Positions 17,784 through 26,915 of a stretch of DNA of 64,000 bases are shown here, in pieces (positions within the stretch are counted from its first letter, which is position 1; every line of letters starts with the position of its first letter). The notes beneath the pieces are model-generated. The model had not been told where the DNA came from and ran no database searches. It worked only from the letters and a program-made list of their open reading frames with translations. This DNA is from Bifidobacterium panos (GTDB lineage: Bacteria; Actinomycetota; Actinomycetes; Actinomycetales; Bifidobacteriaceae). Position numbers and translations under genes: made by a program. The stretch is taken from contig NZ_JAAIIJ010000002.1 of NCBI RefSeq assembly GCF_012932445.1, positions 1 to 64,000 on the forward strand, written 5' to 3'.

Positions 17784-18772
17784 AACAGTTCCCTCCCCAC
17801 GCGTTGGCCGGCTTGCCAGCCCTCTTCCAGATGCGTGGCGTCGAGCCGCACGCCGCCCGAGGGAAGCATCCACGAATCCACCGGAGGGTTCGGGTGTTCC
17901 CTGCGCGGATAGACCGCGACGGTTTTCACCCAGTCGCCATGCTCGGCCACCTGCGTGATCATGTCACGGAAACGCGGCTCCCAAGCGGCCGCATCCACGG
18001 TGGCGATGAAACTGTAAGTGCCGTCATGCCCTTTGATGGGACGTGAGATGAGGCTGGTCATATTGAGCCCCGCGTCGCGCACCACGTCCAGCAGATCAGC
18101 CACCACTCCGGGGCCGGTGGCCAGCGGGATGAACACGACAATGGTTTCAAACTCGGCTTGCTTGGCTTGCTTGGATTGCTTGGATTGCGCGGAGAGGGCC
18201 CTCACTTCGTCACGCGGCGCGACGACGAGGAACTCCGTGCGCGCGCCGGTAAAATCCTGCACTTGCCTGGCCACTGTTTCAAGCCCATAGAGCTCGCCGC
18301 AGATGCTCGGGCCCAACGCCACCTGCCCGTCGTTCAGGTCACGGCACGCCGCCGCGTTCGAAGAGGCGGGAACGGCTCGCAAATGATGTTGTTCGATAAA
18401 GCGCTTGCACTGCGCCAAACCGTGCGGGTGTGCGCAAACTTCGCACCCATCGATGTCTTGTTGCACCCCCGACTTGACGAATGCATCGAACGCAACATCG
18501 ATGCCGACGCGGGCGAAACCGGCGGCATCATCGGCGTCGATCAGCGCATCGAGATTCGGCATCACATAGCCTTCAACGTTGTTTTCCCACGCAATGACGC
18601 CCCACGAGTCGCCCGATTCGACCACATGCATGATGGAGGGCACATCGGGTGCGGCTTCAAGTCGCGGCTGCGCCACGCCATATTCGCGCACCAGCTGGTC
18701 GGCTGCTTGCAGCGCGGCCTGATGGGTGAACGTGCCTTGGGGACCCAGATAGGTGAGCTTCGGTTGACTCAT
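17777..18772 (-). CDS. pheA: Prephenate dehydratase
   Basis: A 331-residue enzyme of phenylalanine synthesis that converts prephenate to phenylpyruvate. It starts KLTYLGPQGTFTHQAA, the conserved opening of the catalytic domain, with a VIAWENNVEGYV active-site region. The C-terminal part has the regulatory ACT domain, including the LTSLISRPIKG motif (normally GxALxxIESRP) that senses phenylalanine. Between them is a low-complexity SKQSKQAKQ tract encoded by 9-base tandem repeats. There is no chorismate mutase domain. ATG 18772 lacks a clear ribosome site; GTG 18781 is an alternative. Confidence 0.9.
   Translation of the reverse strand: MSQPKLTYLGPQGTFTHQAALQAADQLVREYGVAQPRLEAAPDVPSIMHVVESGDSWGVIAWENNVEGYVMPNLDALIDADDAAGFARVGIDVAFDAFVKSGVQQDIDGCEVCAHPHGLAQCKRFIEQHHLRAVPASSNAAACRDLNDGQVALGPSICGELYGLETVARQVQDFTGARTEFLVVAPRDEVRALSAQSKQSKQAKQAEFETIVVFIPLATGPGVVADLLDVVRDAGLNMTSLISRPIKGHDGTYSFIATVDAAAWEPRFRDMITQVAEHGDWVKTVAVYPRREHPNPPVDSWMLPSGGVRLDATHLEEGWQAGQRVGRELLW
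18154..18189. repeat. Four 9-bp tandem repeats inside pheA
   Basis: Four consecutive nine-base units (GGCTTGCTT, GGCTTGCTT, GGATTGCTT, GGATTGCGC) encode a three-residue Ser/Ala-Lys-Gln repeat in the linker before the ACT domain. The unit is a multiple of three, so copy-number changes would keep the frame. Confidence 0.75.
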
Positions 18773-18812
18773 AGGCAACACTGTAGCGCTCGACCGCTAC
18801 CGCAGCGGCGGC

Positions 18813-19280
18813 TCAGTCGTCGGCCGGCGTATCTGGCGATTCGTCGATTCGCGGCGGAATGACGAACCATGCACGAGGCAACACAAGCAGAACCACCTGC
18901 ACCGCGATTAAGCCATACAGCCAGATGTACCCCGCGTGCCGGCTGAAAAAGGGCATGGCCGAAGTGAAACCAACCGGAACGAGCACATCGCCGGCGGCAC
19001 CACCGATAGCCAGCCCCCACGCGACAATCGACGAGGCGATCAAGTGCAGCGCCAAGCCGGAAACTCCCAGCCGGGCGCGAGCGCACCACGCCGACAGCCC
19101 CAGAATCACGAACGCCAGCACCAGCCCATAGGGAATATTCGCCGAGGCACCCATGCGATGCGCCAGCGTGCCGACGAACCCGCTGCCGGCACCCGCCAGC
19201 ACCGTCACGCTCACCTGCACGAACACATTCTGCCGATGCGACCACGGCATCAACTTGCGATCCCTTTCATCAGAACTCAT
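18813..19280 (-). CDS. Four-helix membrane protein, possibly DUF6113
   Basis: A 155-residue integral membrane protein with about four hydrophobic segments (roughly residues 17-38, 48-65, 72-100 and 118-140) and a charged C-terminal tail. The pattern recalls small actinobacterial membrane proteins (DUF6113-like), but I cannot confirm the family. It is 40 bases upstream of pheA on the same strand and could share its transcript. The start ATG 19280 has only a weak GGGG ribosome site; ATG at codon 11 preceded by AAAGGGA is an alternative. Confidence 0.65.
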   Translation of the reverse strand: MSSDERDRKLMPWSHRQNVFVQVSVTVLAGAGSGFVGTLAHRMGASANIPYGLVLAFVILGLSAWCARARLGVSGLALHLIASSIVAWGLAIGGAAGDVLVPVGFTSAMPFFSRHAGYIWLYGLIAVQVVLLVLPRAWFVIPPRIDESPDTPADD

Positions 19281-19319
19281 ACCCCAAACTCTACCCCGTC
19301 ATCTGCGAAAAGCACCTTG

Positions 19320-19366
19320 GCCCCCGCAGGCGGGGGCTGTCGCGCGCAGGCGCGACTGGGGGTGGT
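19320..19366 (+). repeat. Two-hairpin repeat element, copy A
   Basis: The element consists of an 8-bp hairpin (19320-19337), a T, a 7-bp hairpin (19339-19356) and the tail TGGGGGTGGT (19357-19366). The same architecture appears inverted at 19797-19842 with compensatory changes that keep both stems. It lies 60 bases upstream of the DUF559 gene. Confidence 0.85.
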
Positions 19367-19426
19367 CGCACACAGTAACATCGTTCATGTAGTGCCTTCA
19401 TTACACCACGAACAAAGGAGTTCACT

Positions 19427-19822
19427 TTGCCGATTCCCTACAACGCGTCAAACGTTTCTCTGGCACGTAATTTACGCAAGAAAATGACACTTTGGGAGCG
19501 TAAACTCTGGTTCGGGTTCTTAAAAAATCACCCATTACGATGGCAACGCCAAAAACCTATTCTGAACTATATAGTGGATTTTTATTGTGCCGAGGCAAAA
19601 CTGGCACTTGAGTTGGATGGCAGCGAACACCACTACCCGTCAAAGCAACTGGACGACGATGAGCGTACAAGAGCCATCGAATCCATTGGCATAACAGTAT
19701 GTAGATTCGCAAACAACGAAATCGACAAACACTTCGTGTCGGTATGCGATGAAATTAACCGTTTGGTGGGTGAGTGTGCGGCTAACAAAGCAACCAACCA
19801 CCCTCAGTCAGCCTTTGGCTGA
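19427..19822 (+). CDS. DUF559 endonuclease-fold protein
   Basis: A 131-residue protein of the DUF559 family, related to very-short-patch-repair (Vsr) type PD-(D/E)XK endonucleases. Visible features are the N-terminal LRKKMTLWERKLW helix, RWQRQKPILNYIVDFYC, the candidate catalytic strand LALELDGSEHH (E and D ligands) and ERTRAIESIGITVCRF. The start is TTG with AAAGGAG six bases upstream. The gene is visibly AT-richer than its neighbours, suggesting transfer. It is bracketed by inverted copies of a two-hairpin repeat, and its last codons and stop lie inside the downstream copy, so gene and repeat may move together. Known DUF559 biology is limited; function in repeat mobility is inference. Confidence 0.85.
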   Translation: MPIPYNASNVSLARNLRKKMTLWERKLWFGFLKNHPLRWQRQKPILNYIVDFYCAEAKLALELDGSEHHYPSKQLDDDERTRAIESIGITVCRFANNEIDKHFVSVCDEINRLVGECAANKATNHPQSAFG

Positions 19823-19842
19823 CAGCTCCCGCCAGCGGGAGC
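19797..19842 (-). repeat. Two-hairpin repeat element, copy B (inverted)
   Basis: Read on the minus strand: an 8-bp hairpin (19842-19825), a T, a 7-bp hairpin (19823-19807) and the tail TGAGGGTGGT (19806-19797). The layout matches copy A exactly while the stem sequences differ, which indicates selection for structure. The DUF559 stop codon lies in the second hairpin. Confidence 0.85.
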
Positions 19843-19868
19843 CCCCGCTGGGGTTTCACCCAGCGGGG
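19843..19868 (-). terminator. Ten-bp hairpin after typA
   Basis: CCCCGCTGGG pairs with CCCAGCGGGG around a six-base loop. It is immediately next to repeat copy B and 15 bases beyond the typA stop, so it probably ends typA transcription and perhaps that of the DUF559 gene from the other side. No T-run is present. Confidence 0.55.
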
Positions 19869-19883
19869 CAACATCACGGCGAT

Positions 19884-21809
19884 TTAGTTGTTTTGGGCGT
19901 TTTGGCGGCGCTGCTTGGCGCGCCACTTGTACCAGTCGTCGCGCTTGAGGATAATCTTGCGCACGCGGATGGCTTCGGGGGTCACTTCGACGCACTCGTC
20001 CTCATTGGCGAAATCCAACGACTCCTCAAGACTCATCCTGATTGGCGGCGTCAAGGTTTCCAGCACATCGGCGGTGGCGGAGCGCATGTTGGTCATGTGC
20101 TTGGCCAGCGTGATGTTCACATCCAGCTCGTCGGGCTTGTTGTTCACGCCCACGACCTGACCTTCGTACACGGGCGACTGCGGCTCGACGAAGAAGTTGC
20201 CGCGCGCCTGCAAGCGCTGCATGGCATAAGGGGTGGCCACGCCTTGGCGGTCGCACACCATCGAGCCATTCTGGCGGATGGTGATTGCGCCGGCCCACGG
20301 GGCGTATCCAGCCGAAAGGGACGAGGAGATGCCGGTGCCGCGCGTGGCGGACAGCAGCGCCGTTCTGAAGCCGATCAGACCGCGCGACGGCACGGTGAAC
20401 TGCAAGCGCACCCAGCCGGAGCCGTGGTTGGTCATATTGTCCATGCGGCCCTTGCGATCGGCCATGAGCTGGGTGACGGTGCCCATGTATTCCTCGGGCA
20501 CGTCGATGGTGGTGTTTTCCATCGGCTCGTTGATCACGCCGTCGACTTTCTTGGTGACCACTTGCGGGCGGCCCACGGTCAGCTCGTAGCCCTCGCGGCG
20601 CATCTGCTCGGCGAGCACGGCCAGCGCGAGTTCACCGCGACCCTGCACTTCCCAAGCGTCCGGACGTTCGGTGGGCAGCACCTTGATGGACACGTTGCCG
20701 ATGAGCTCGCGGTCGAGACGATCCTTGATCATGCGAGCGGTGAGCTTGTGATCCTTGCCTTCGGTGCCGGCCAGCGGCGAATCGTTGATGCCGAAAGTCA
20801 TGGAAATGGCCGGGTCGTCCACGTGGATGAGCGGCAGAGGCTTGGGGTCGGACGGGTCGACGATGGTCTCGCCGATCATGATGTCGCCCACGCCGGCGAC
20901 GGCCACAATGTCTCCGGGGCCAGCGGACTCGACCGGAATGCGCTCCAAGCCTTGGGTGCGCAGCAGCTCGGAGACGCGGAAGTTCTCGATGGAACCATCC
21001 ACGCGGCTCAGACCGTAGGTCTTGCCCTTCTGCAGATTGCCGTTGTAGATGCGCACGAGACCCAAGCGCCCGAGGAAGTCGGAGGAGTCGATGTTGGCGA
21101 CGTGCGCCTGCAGCGGCGCGCCTTCCTCGTATTCGGGGGCGGGAATGTTGGCGATGATCGCCTCGAACAGGGGCTCCAGATCCTTGTTATTCGGCAAGCC
21201 GCCGTCTTCGGGCTGGTCGGTGGAGGCATATCCGGCCTTGGCGGCGCAGTAGATCACCGGCATTTCAAGCAGCTGGTCGAGATCGAGGTCGATGCCTTCA
21301 TGCTGCACGTCGTCGGCCAGGCCGAGCAGCAAATCGGAGGTTTCGCCGACGACTTCCTCGATGCGCGCGTCAGGGCGATCCACCTTGTTCACGCACAGAA
21401 TGACGGGCAGCTTGGCTTCCAAGGCCTTGCGCAGCACGAATCGCGTCTGCGGCAACGGGCCTTCGGAGGCGTCCACCAACAGCACCACGCCGTCGACCAT
21501 CGAGATGCCGCGCTCGACCTCGCCGCCGAAATCGGCGTGGCCGGGGGTGTCGATGATGTTCAGGGTGATGCCTTCAGGGCAACCGTATTTCTCGGCCAGC
21601 GGGCCGGTGTATTGCACGGCGGTGTTCTTGGCGAGAATGGTGATGCCCTTCTCGCGCTCCAAGTCGTTGGAGTCCATCACGCGATCGGGCACTTCCTCAC
21701 GCTCGTTGAACACATGGGACTGCTGAAGCATGGCATTGACCAGCGTGGTCTTGCCATGATCGACGTGAGCCACAATCGCCACATTACGGATGTCACCGCG
21801 AACCGCCAT
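19884..21809 (-). CDS. typA: GTP-binding protein TypA/BipA
   Basis: A 641-residue translational GTPase. G motifs are clear: AHVDHGKTT (G1), the effector region with [16 protein letters not shown] (G3) and NKVDRPDA (G4). Domains II, III, V and the TypA-specific C-terminal domain follow, with [19 protein letters not shown] and the basic tail. It binds ribosomes and helps 50S assembly and stress adaptation. GAGAGG precedes ATG 21809. It stands alone between the NiaP-like gene and the DUF559 island. Confidence 0.95.
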   Translation of the reverse strand: MAVRGDIRNVAIVAHVDHGKTTLVNAMLQQSHVFNEREEVPDRVMDSNDLEREKGITILAKNTAVQYTGPLAEKYGCPEGITLNIIDTPGHADFGGEVERGISMVDGVVLLVDASEGPLPQTRFVLRKALEAKLPVILCVNKVDRPDARIEEVVGETSDLLLGLADDVQHEGIDLDLDQLLEMPVIYCAAKAGYASTDQPEDGGLPNNKDLEPLFEAIIANIPAPEYEEGAPLQAHVANIDSSDFLGRLGLVRIYNGNLQKGKTYGLSRVDGSIENFRVSELLRTQGLERIPVESAGPGDIVAVAGVGDIMIGETIVDPSDPKPLPLIHVDDPAISMTFGINDSPLAGTEGKDHKLTARMIKDRLDRELIGNVSIKVLPTERPDAWEVQGRGELALAVLAEQMRREGYELTVGRPQVVTKKVDGVINEPMENTTIDVPEEYMGTVTQLMADRKGRMDNMTNHGSGWVRLQFTVPSRGLIGFRTALLSATRGTGISSSLSAGYAPWAGAITIRQNGSMVCDRQGVATPYAMQRLQARGNFFVEPQSPVYEGQVVGVNNKPDELDVNITLAKHMTNMRSATADVLETLTPPIRMSLEESLDFANEDECVEVTPEAIRVRKIILKRDDWYKWRAKQRRQNAQNN

Positions 21810-21908
21810 CGAAAACCTCTCTTAAGTGTCTTGCCATTGGAGCTTTGCAAACGCCGCAATCGGCGCATAAGCCGCAAACCGCACCAAGTCTAGCGACCTT
21901 GCCCGACA

Positions 21909-23258
21909 CTAGTCGGTAAGTTCAAGGCCTTTGCGTTCAGGCAGACACAAGGCGGCGACGCAAGCCAGAACAAAAGCGAGGGCGAAGATGACGAAAGCGA
22001 CGGACTTGTTACCGCCGGCAAGGGTGAGAAACCAGGGCACCAACAGCGGCGCGACGATGGCGGCCACGCGCCCGCACGCGGCGGCGGCACCGGCGGCAGC
22101 GGCGCGCAGACGGGTCGGATAAATCTCCGGCGTGACGGCATACAATACGCCCCACGCGCCGAGATTCGAGGCCGACAGCACCATGCCGAACACCAACACC
22201 AACGTCACGGAGGAGGCCTGCGAGAACGCGAAAGCGGCCGCGGCCGAGACGGCAAGGAATACGCTCAGTGTCTTGCGCCGTCCCCAGATTTCGACCAGCC
22301 ATGCGGCGAGGAAATAGCCGGGAAGTTGCGCCAGAGAGATCACCAGCGTATATCCGAAAGATTTGGTCAGGCTGCCGAACTGGTCGGCCAGCAAACTTGG
22401 CATCCATGTGAATGCGCCGTAATAGGAGAAATTGACGAAGAACCATGTGCCCCAGATGGCGGCGGTGCGGGCGAGATATTCCCTACCAAACAGCTCTCTG
22501 GTGTTGATTTTCTCCAAAGGCCGGCCTTTCGGGGAGGCGACTGGAGCCACGCCGGAAGCAGCCTCGAAATAGCGCACGGCCTGCTCGGCCTCCTCTTCGC
22601 GCCCTTTGGCCTCAAGGAACCGCACGGATTCGGGGATGTGTACGCGCGTGACGATGGCATACAGCAGTGGCAACGCGCCGATGAGCAGCGCGTAACGCCA
22701 ACCCCAATCGCCGGTGTTCGGAATTACGAAATAGCCGATGCAGGCGGCCACGATCCAACCGATGGCCCAGAAGGATTCCAACAGCACCGTCATGCGACCG
22801 CGTTGCTTGGTGGGCGAAAACTCAGAGACGAGCGTGGAGGCGACGGGCAGTTCCGCGCCAAGCCCCAAGCCAATCACCAGTCGTGCCGCCAGCAGCGCCG
22901 TCAGCGACCAACTGAACGCCATGCCGGCGTTGGCCAGGCCGAAGATGACCAACGTGGCCGAGAACACCGTCTTGCGCCCCACGCGGTCGGCCGCGTAGCC
23001 GCCCAGCGCGGCACCCACGGCCATGCCGATGAACCCGATGGAGAGCACCCAGCTTTTTTCGCTGGCGGTGAGATTGAAATGCGGGTCGGCGGCAATGGCA
23101 GCGACGACGAACGACACCAGGCCGACATCCATGGCGTCGAACGCCCAGCCGATGCCGGAGGCCACGAGCAGCTTCCTATGGGCCTTGTTGAACGGCAAGC
23201 GGTCAAGACGCTCGTTGCGCGTCAGTTGTCCATCGACGCCTGTGGTGGTTTCGGACAT
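21909..23258 (-). CDS. MFS transporter, NiaP/aromatic-acid type
   Basis: A 449-residue major facilitator with twelve predicted membrane segments. It has the first-loop motif AADRVGRKTVFSA and the second-half repeat EIWGRRKTLSVF, plus a proline-glutamate motif after segment six (HIPESVRFL) found in the SV2/NiaP/sugar-porter branch. Nicotinate or aromatic-acid uptake is plausible; the substrate cannot be fixed from sequence. GAGAGGA precedes ATG 23258. It is downstream of scpB by about 45 bases on the upstream side, reading the same way, so may follow that operon. Confidence 0.8.
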   Translation of the reverse strand: MSETTTGVDGQLTRNERLDRLPFNKAHRKLLVASGIGWAFDAMDVGLVSFVVAAIAADPHFNLTASEKSWVLSIGFIGMAVGAALGGYAADRVGRKTVFSATLVIFGLANAGMAFSWSLTALLAARLVIGLGLGAELPVASTLVSEFSPTKQRGRMTVLLESFWAIGWIVAACIGYFVIPNTGDWGWRYALLIGALPLLYAIVTRVHIPESVRFLEAKGREEEAEQAVRYFEAASGVAPVASPKGRPLEKINTRELFGREYLARTAAIWGTWFFVNFSYYGAFTWMPSLLADQFGSLTKSFGYTLVISLAQLPGYFLAAWLVEIWGRRKTLSVFLAVSAAAAFAFSQASSVTLVLVFGMVLSASNLGAWGVLYAVTPEIYPTRLRAAAAGAAAACGRVAAIVAPLLVPWFLTLAGGNKSVAFVIFALAFVLACVAALCLPERKGLELTD

Positions 23259-23303
23259 GATATTCCTCTCTCAATCATTGGCTATTGCAAGCCACGAAGA
23301 ACC

Positions 23304-23963
23304 TTACAGCGCGGCTTCGTCGTTCTGCGATTGGCGGACGATGTCGCCCATGTCGGGCATGAACGGGGCGAGACTGGGCAACTGCTCAATGCTGTCAAGC
23401 CCCATGTTCTCCAGAAACAGCGGCGAGGTGACAAGCAAGGCGGCGCGCGACTCGGGGTCCACCCCGTCCTCGCGCACCAAACCACGCACCAAAAGCGAGC
23501 GCACCACGCCATCCGAGTTGACGCCGCGGATCGCGGCGATCTGCGCGCGGGTGACCGGCTGACGATACGCCACCACAGCCAAAGCCTCCAGCGCGGCCTG
23601 GCTCAGACGCGCCGTCTGCCCATCGGTGACGAATGTGGCCACCACCGGCTCGAACTCGGCGCGGTTCGCATATTGCCAGCCGCGAGCCGTGCAACGCAGC
23701 TCAAAGCCGCGCGACTGCCGCTCATAGCTTTCGCGCAACGCCGTCAATGCCTGCTCGACGGCGTCTTTGCCCACGGCGAGCACGCGAGCCAGATCGTCCA
23801 CTTGCTGCGGTTGGTCGGCCACCATCAGAATCGCCTCAAGGCACGCGGCCAGCCCGCCGGGGAAATCCTCGACGGTGAAATCCACATATTCGGGGCGCAC
23901 CTCGCCGCCCTGCCCAACGCCGCCATTCATGGGTTCGGCCATGTCGCCGCCTTTCACGCTCAT
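23304..23963 (-). CDS. scpB: Segregation and condensation protein ScpB
   Basis: A 219-residue kleisin-associated protein with tandem winged-helix domains, visible from LEAILMVADQPQQVDDLARVL and ALEALAVVAYRQPVTRAQIAAIRG, the family signature. It binds ScpA in the SMC complex; smc itself is at 36855-40463. Its ATG overlaps the scpA stop by four bases (ATGA), which decides the start over a 20-codon longer frame. Confidence 0.92.
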   Translation of the reverse strand: MSVKGGDMAEPMNGGVGQGGEVRPEYVDFTVEDFPGGLAACLEAILMVADQPQQVDDLARVLAVGKDAVEQALTALRESYERQSRGFELRCTARGWQYANRAEFEPVVATFVTDGQTARLSQAALEALAVVAYRQPVTRAQIAAIRGVNSDGVVRSLLVRGLVREDGVDPESRAALLVTSPLFLENMGLDSIEQLPSLAPFMPDMGDIVRQSQNDEAAL

Positions 23964-24883
23964 GCGAAGTCGCCTTCCGTAATGGCCACGTCGCTCATCT
24001 CGTCGTCCACGCCGCTCACCCACCGCACATGCAACGGCTCATAGGGGCCGGACTGCTTGAACTGCACGACCCCCTGTTTGAAAAACGCCAGAATTGCAAG
24101 GAATCTGGCCACGATCTCGATGTTCTGTTTGGTATCGGCGGTCAACTCGGCGAAGGTGATCGACTTGCCCTCACCTAGCCCGCGCAACCGGGCGCGCACC
24201 AGCTTCGACTGCGCCTGCAAATCGACCAGCGGCACATGCAACTGGTGCACACTCACCTCGTCGGCGGGCGCATTGACGAACACCTGAGCCGCGAGAGCCG
24301 CCAACTCTTGCGGCCCGAGCGTCCAGACCAGTTCAGGCAGCATGGCCGACACCGATTCGTCCACCACACCGGGGTGAGGAAACCTGCCGGAATTGGCGGC
24401 AAGACGCGCGCGGAAATCGGCGGCGGCCTCCTTATATGCGCGGTATTGCACCAGTCTGGCGAACAGCAGGTCGCGCTCGCGCAACGCCTCCATGCTCTGC
24501 TCGTCGCGCTCGCCTGAAGCGTTGGAAGGCAGCAATGCCGCGCTTTTCGCCTCCACCAGAATCGAAGCGACATCGAGGAAGGCGCTGGCCTCGTCCATGT
24601 TCTCGTTGAAATCAAGCCCGCGCACATACACAAGAAACTCTTCGGTGATCGCGGACAGGGAAACCTCGGTCAGTTCCAGCTTCTTGTTGGCGATCATCGA
24701 CAGCAACGCATCAAACGGCCCCGAATACACCTCCAGATCCACTGAAAAACGCGACGCGGAAATGCCTTCCTCCACCATGTCTGGACGCAATGGCGATCCG
24801 CCCGCCCGAACGGCTTCGGCTTCAGCTGTTTCCCCCGCTTCAACTGCCCCGGCCGCTTGCGGCGGCAATAACGTTTCAGGCAT
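23960..24883 (-). CDS. scpA: Segregation and condensation protein ScpA
   Basis: The kleisin subunit of the SMC condensin complex, about 307 residues. After an Ala/Glu-rich N-terminus the conserved SMC-neck-binding region begins FSVDLEVYSGPFDALLSMI and continues with DFLVYV-like and DVASILVEAKSAALLP segments; the C-terminal winged helix contains ITFAELTADTKQNIEIVARFLAILAFFKQG. The chosen start clears parA by 13 bases; ATG 24913 would overlap parA by 17 bases. Confidence 0.92.
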   Translation of the reverse strand: MPETLLPPQAAGAVEAGETAEAEAVRAGGSPLRPDMVEEGISASRFSVDLEVYSGPFDALLSMIANKKLELTEVSLSAITEEFLVYVRGLDFNENMDEASAFLDVASILVEAKSAALLPSNASGERDEQSMEALRERDLLFARLVQYRAYKEAAADFRARLAANSGRFPHPGVVDESVSAMLPELVWTLGPQELAALAAQVFVNAPADEVSVHQLHVPLVDLQAQSKLVRARLRGLGEGKSITFAELTADTKQNIEIVARFLAILAFFKQGVVQFKQSGPYEPLHVRWVSGVDDEMSDVAITEGDFA

Positions 24884-24896
24884 CCGCACCCACCGC

Positions 24897-25811
24897 TTAC
24901 GCGACGACCCCATTGGCGATCAGCTCGCGCGCCACCTCGCGGTATTCCTTGCTGGTCTTGTGCCCCGGCGAATAGATGGTGATGGGAGCGGCGGCCACGG
25001 TGGAATCGGGCAGTTTGATCGAACGGGAGATCACCGTGTGGAACACCTTGTCCTGAAACGCCTCGTAGATGCGCTGCATGACTTCCTCGCAGTGCAGCGT
25101 CTTGGTGAACATGGTGACCAGCACGCCATAGACCTCAAGGCTTGGGTTGATGCGGCTCTGCACCTTCTCGATGGATTGCATGAGCAGAGCCACCCCGCGC
25201 AGGGCGAAGAACTCGGCGGCCACGGGGATGATCACGCCGTCCGCCGCCGTCAGCGCGTTCACCGTCAGCAGACCCAGCGAGGGCTGGCAGTCGATGATGA
25301 TGATGTCGTATTCGGCTTTCAGCGGGCGCAGCACGTCCGCCAGCACCTGCTCGCGCCCCACCTCGGTGACGAGCTGGACTTCGGCGGCGGACAGGTCGAT
25401 GTTGGCGGGGATGACGTCAAGATTCTCAAACTCGGTGTGCTGCACGATCTCGTGCACATCCGCGCGGGAATCGAACAAAGCCGTGTAGATCGTGTTCTCC
25501 ACGGTGTTGGCGTTGATGCCCAAACCCACCGTGGCGGCGCCCTGCGGGTCGAAATCCACAATCAGGCAACGGCGGCCATATTGGCTCAATGCCCCCGCGA
25601 TATTGATGGAGCTAGTGGTTTTGCCGACGCCGCCCTTTTGGTTGCACATGGCAATGACCCGCGCCGGACCGTGTTGCTTCAGTGGTTCGGGGGCGGGAAA
25701 AGTGGCATAATCGCGTCCAAGCAAATCCGTAGACATATCCCCCACCTTATCAACAGGCCTCGCCCCTTGAGGCAGATCAAAAGTCCCTTGCGAAAACGAC
25801 GATTTACTCAC
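24897..25811 (-). CDS. ParA family chromosome-partitioning ATPase
   Basis: A deviant Walker A ATPase of 279-304 residues. It has NQKGGVGKTTSSINIAGAL (with signature lysine), DFDPQGAATVGLGI, the Walker B strand IIIDCQPSLGLLTVNAL and a VTMFTKTLHCEEVM region. Such ATPases position chromosomes or protein clusters; the ScpA/B neighbours suggest a segregation role. The frame opens at GTG 25811; ATG 25736 has a better ribosome site (AGGTGG) and could be the true start. No parB lies next to it, so it may be an orphan paralogue of the ParA at oriC. Confidence 0.88.
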   Translation of the reverse strand: MSKSSFSQGTFDLPQGARPVDKVGDMSTDLLGRDYATFPAPEPLKQHGPARVIAMCNQKGGVGKTTSSINIAGALSQYGRRCLIVDFDPQGAATVGLGINANTVENTIYTALFDSRADVHEIVQHTEFENLDVIPANIDLSAAEVQLVTEVGREQVLADVLRPLKAEYDIIIIDCQPSLGLLTVNALTAADGVIIPVAAEFFALRGVALLMQSIEKVQSRINPSLEVYGVLVTMFTKTLHCEEVMQRIYEAFQDKVFHTVISRSIKLPDSTVAAAPITIYSPGHKTSKEYREVARELIANGVVA

Positions 25812-25877
25812 GGTTCCAAGCCTACCTCACATCCGTCCGACACCCAATCCGCACCCAGAATCCGCACCCAGAGCTCA

Positions 25878-26813
25878 TCAACGCGCACGGGGGTGAGCCG
25901 TCAGATAGGTTTCGATGAGATTCTCCGGGCTGACGTGCGTGTAGATCTGCGTAGTGGTGACGCTGGCGTGGCCGAGCAGCTCCTGCACGGTGCGCACGTC
26001 CGCGCCGCCCTGAATCAGATGCGTGGCAAAGGAATGGCGCAACGTGTGCGGGTGCAGGGGTTTGTCGATATGGGCGCGCTGGCCGGCCTGCTTGACGATC
26101 TCCCATACGGATTGGCGCGACAGGCGATGCCCACGCTTGTTGAGGAATATCGCCCGGCGCTCGGGCGTTTTGGTTTTGGCGAGGGATTCGAGTTGCGCTC
26201 GCGCTTGGGCGAGGTAGCGCCGCATCGCGCTGCAGGCGTATGAGCCGACCGGCACCAGCCGTTGTTTGGAACCTTTGCCGAGCAGCCGCGCGATTTTCTC
26301 ATCCAAATCGATGTCGTCAAGATTGGCGCCCACGGCTTCGGAAACGCGGCAGCCGGTGGCATACATGAACTCAAGCAGGGCTTGGTCGCGCAATGCGACC
26401 GGGTCTGCGGCTTGGGCCTTTTCGGGAACCGCCACGGCCTCGAGCAGACGGGTGACCTCATCGACGGACAGCACGTCGGGCAGTCTGCTGGCGCCTTTGG
26501 GGGCTTTGACGGATGCGGAAACGTCATCGCGCACCAAGTGCTGGCCCAAGGCGAAACGGTGGAACTCATGCACGGAGGCGAGCCGCCGGGCTTTGGAACG
26601 CGCGCTTTCGCCCGCCGCATCGAGAAAGGCGACGTAATCCTCGATGTCTTGTTTGGCGATATCGTCGGGCTGCGTGATGCCGCGTTCGGCAAGCCAAGTG
26701 ACATAGCGGTTCAGATCGGATTCATACGCTCTGACTGTGGCCTTGGCGAGCCCGCGCTCCACATCGATGTGCGCGAGGAACTGGCTCATTGGCCGCGCGA
26801 ATCCGTCACTCAT
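25878..26813 (-). CDS. xerD: Tyrosine recombinase XerD
   Basis: A 311-residue tyrosine recombinase with HIDVERGLAKATVRAYESDL in the core-binding domain and catalytic residues in YATGCRVSEAVG (Arg), HTLRHSFATHLI (His, Arg) and GHASVTTTQIYTHVS (His, Tyr). It pairs with the XerC at 7895-8854 at dif sites. Position next to parA-scpAB and downstream of rplT is a common actinobacterial arrangement for xerD. Confidence 0.9.
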   Translation of the reverse strand: MSDGFARPMSQFLAHIDVERGLAKATVRAYESDLNRYVTWLAERGITQPDDIAKQDIEDYVAFLDAAGESARSKARRLASVHEFHRFALGQHLVRDDVSASVKAPKGASRLPDVLSVDEVTRLLEAVAVPEKAQAADPVALRDQALLEFMYATGCRVSEAVGANLDDIDLDEKIARLLGKGSKQRLVPVGSYACSAMRRYLAQARAQLESLAKTKTPERRAIFLNKRGHRLSRQSVWEIVKQAGQRAHIDKPLHPHTLRHSFATHLIQGGADVRTVQELLGHASVTTTQIYTHVSPENLIETYLTAHPRAR

Positions 26814-26853
26814 AGTGCCTCATTGTATTGCGTGGCGTTGCACTGTACCGAAC

Positions 26854-26887
26854 AAAACGGCGAAACCCCGCCAATCGACGGGGTTTC
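26854..26887 (-). terminator. Terminator after rplT
   Basis: GAAACCCCG pairs with CGGGGTTTC (9 bp, eight-base loop), followed on the minus strand by GCCGTTTTG. It lies 29 bases after the rplT stop and ends the infC-rpmI-rplT unit before xerD. Confidence 0.8.
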
Positions 26888-26915
26888 ACGTGATTCAAGC
26901 CGATATAAGCTCGGC

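Noticed and set aside
19749-21893. 714-codon plus-strand open frame
   Set aside because: Antisense to typA, with a composition expected of a reverse-complement shadow.
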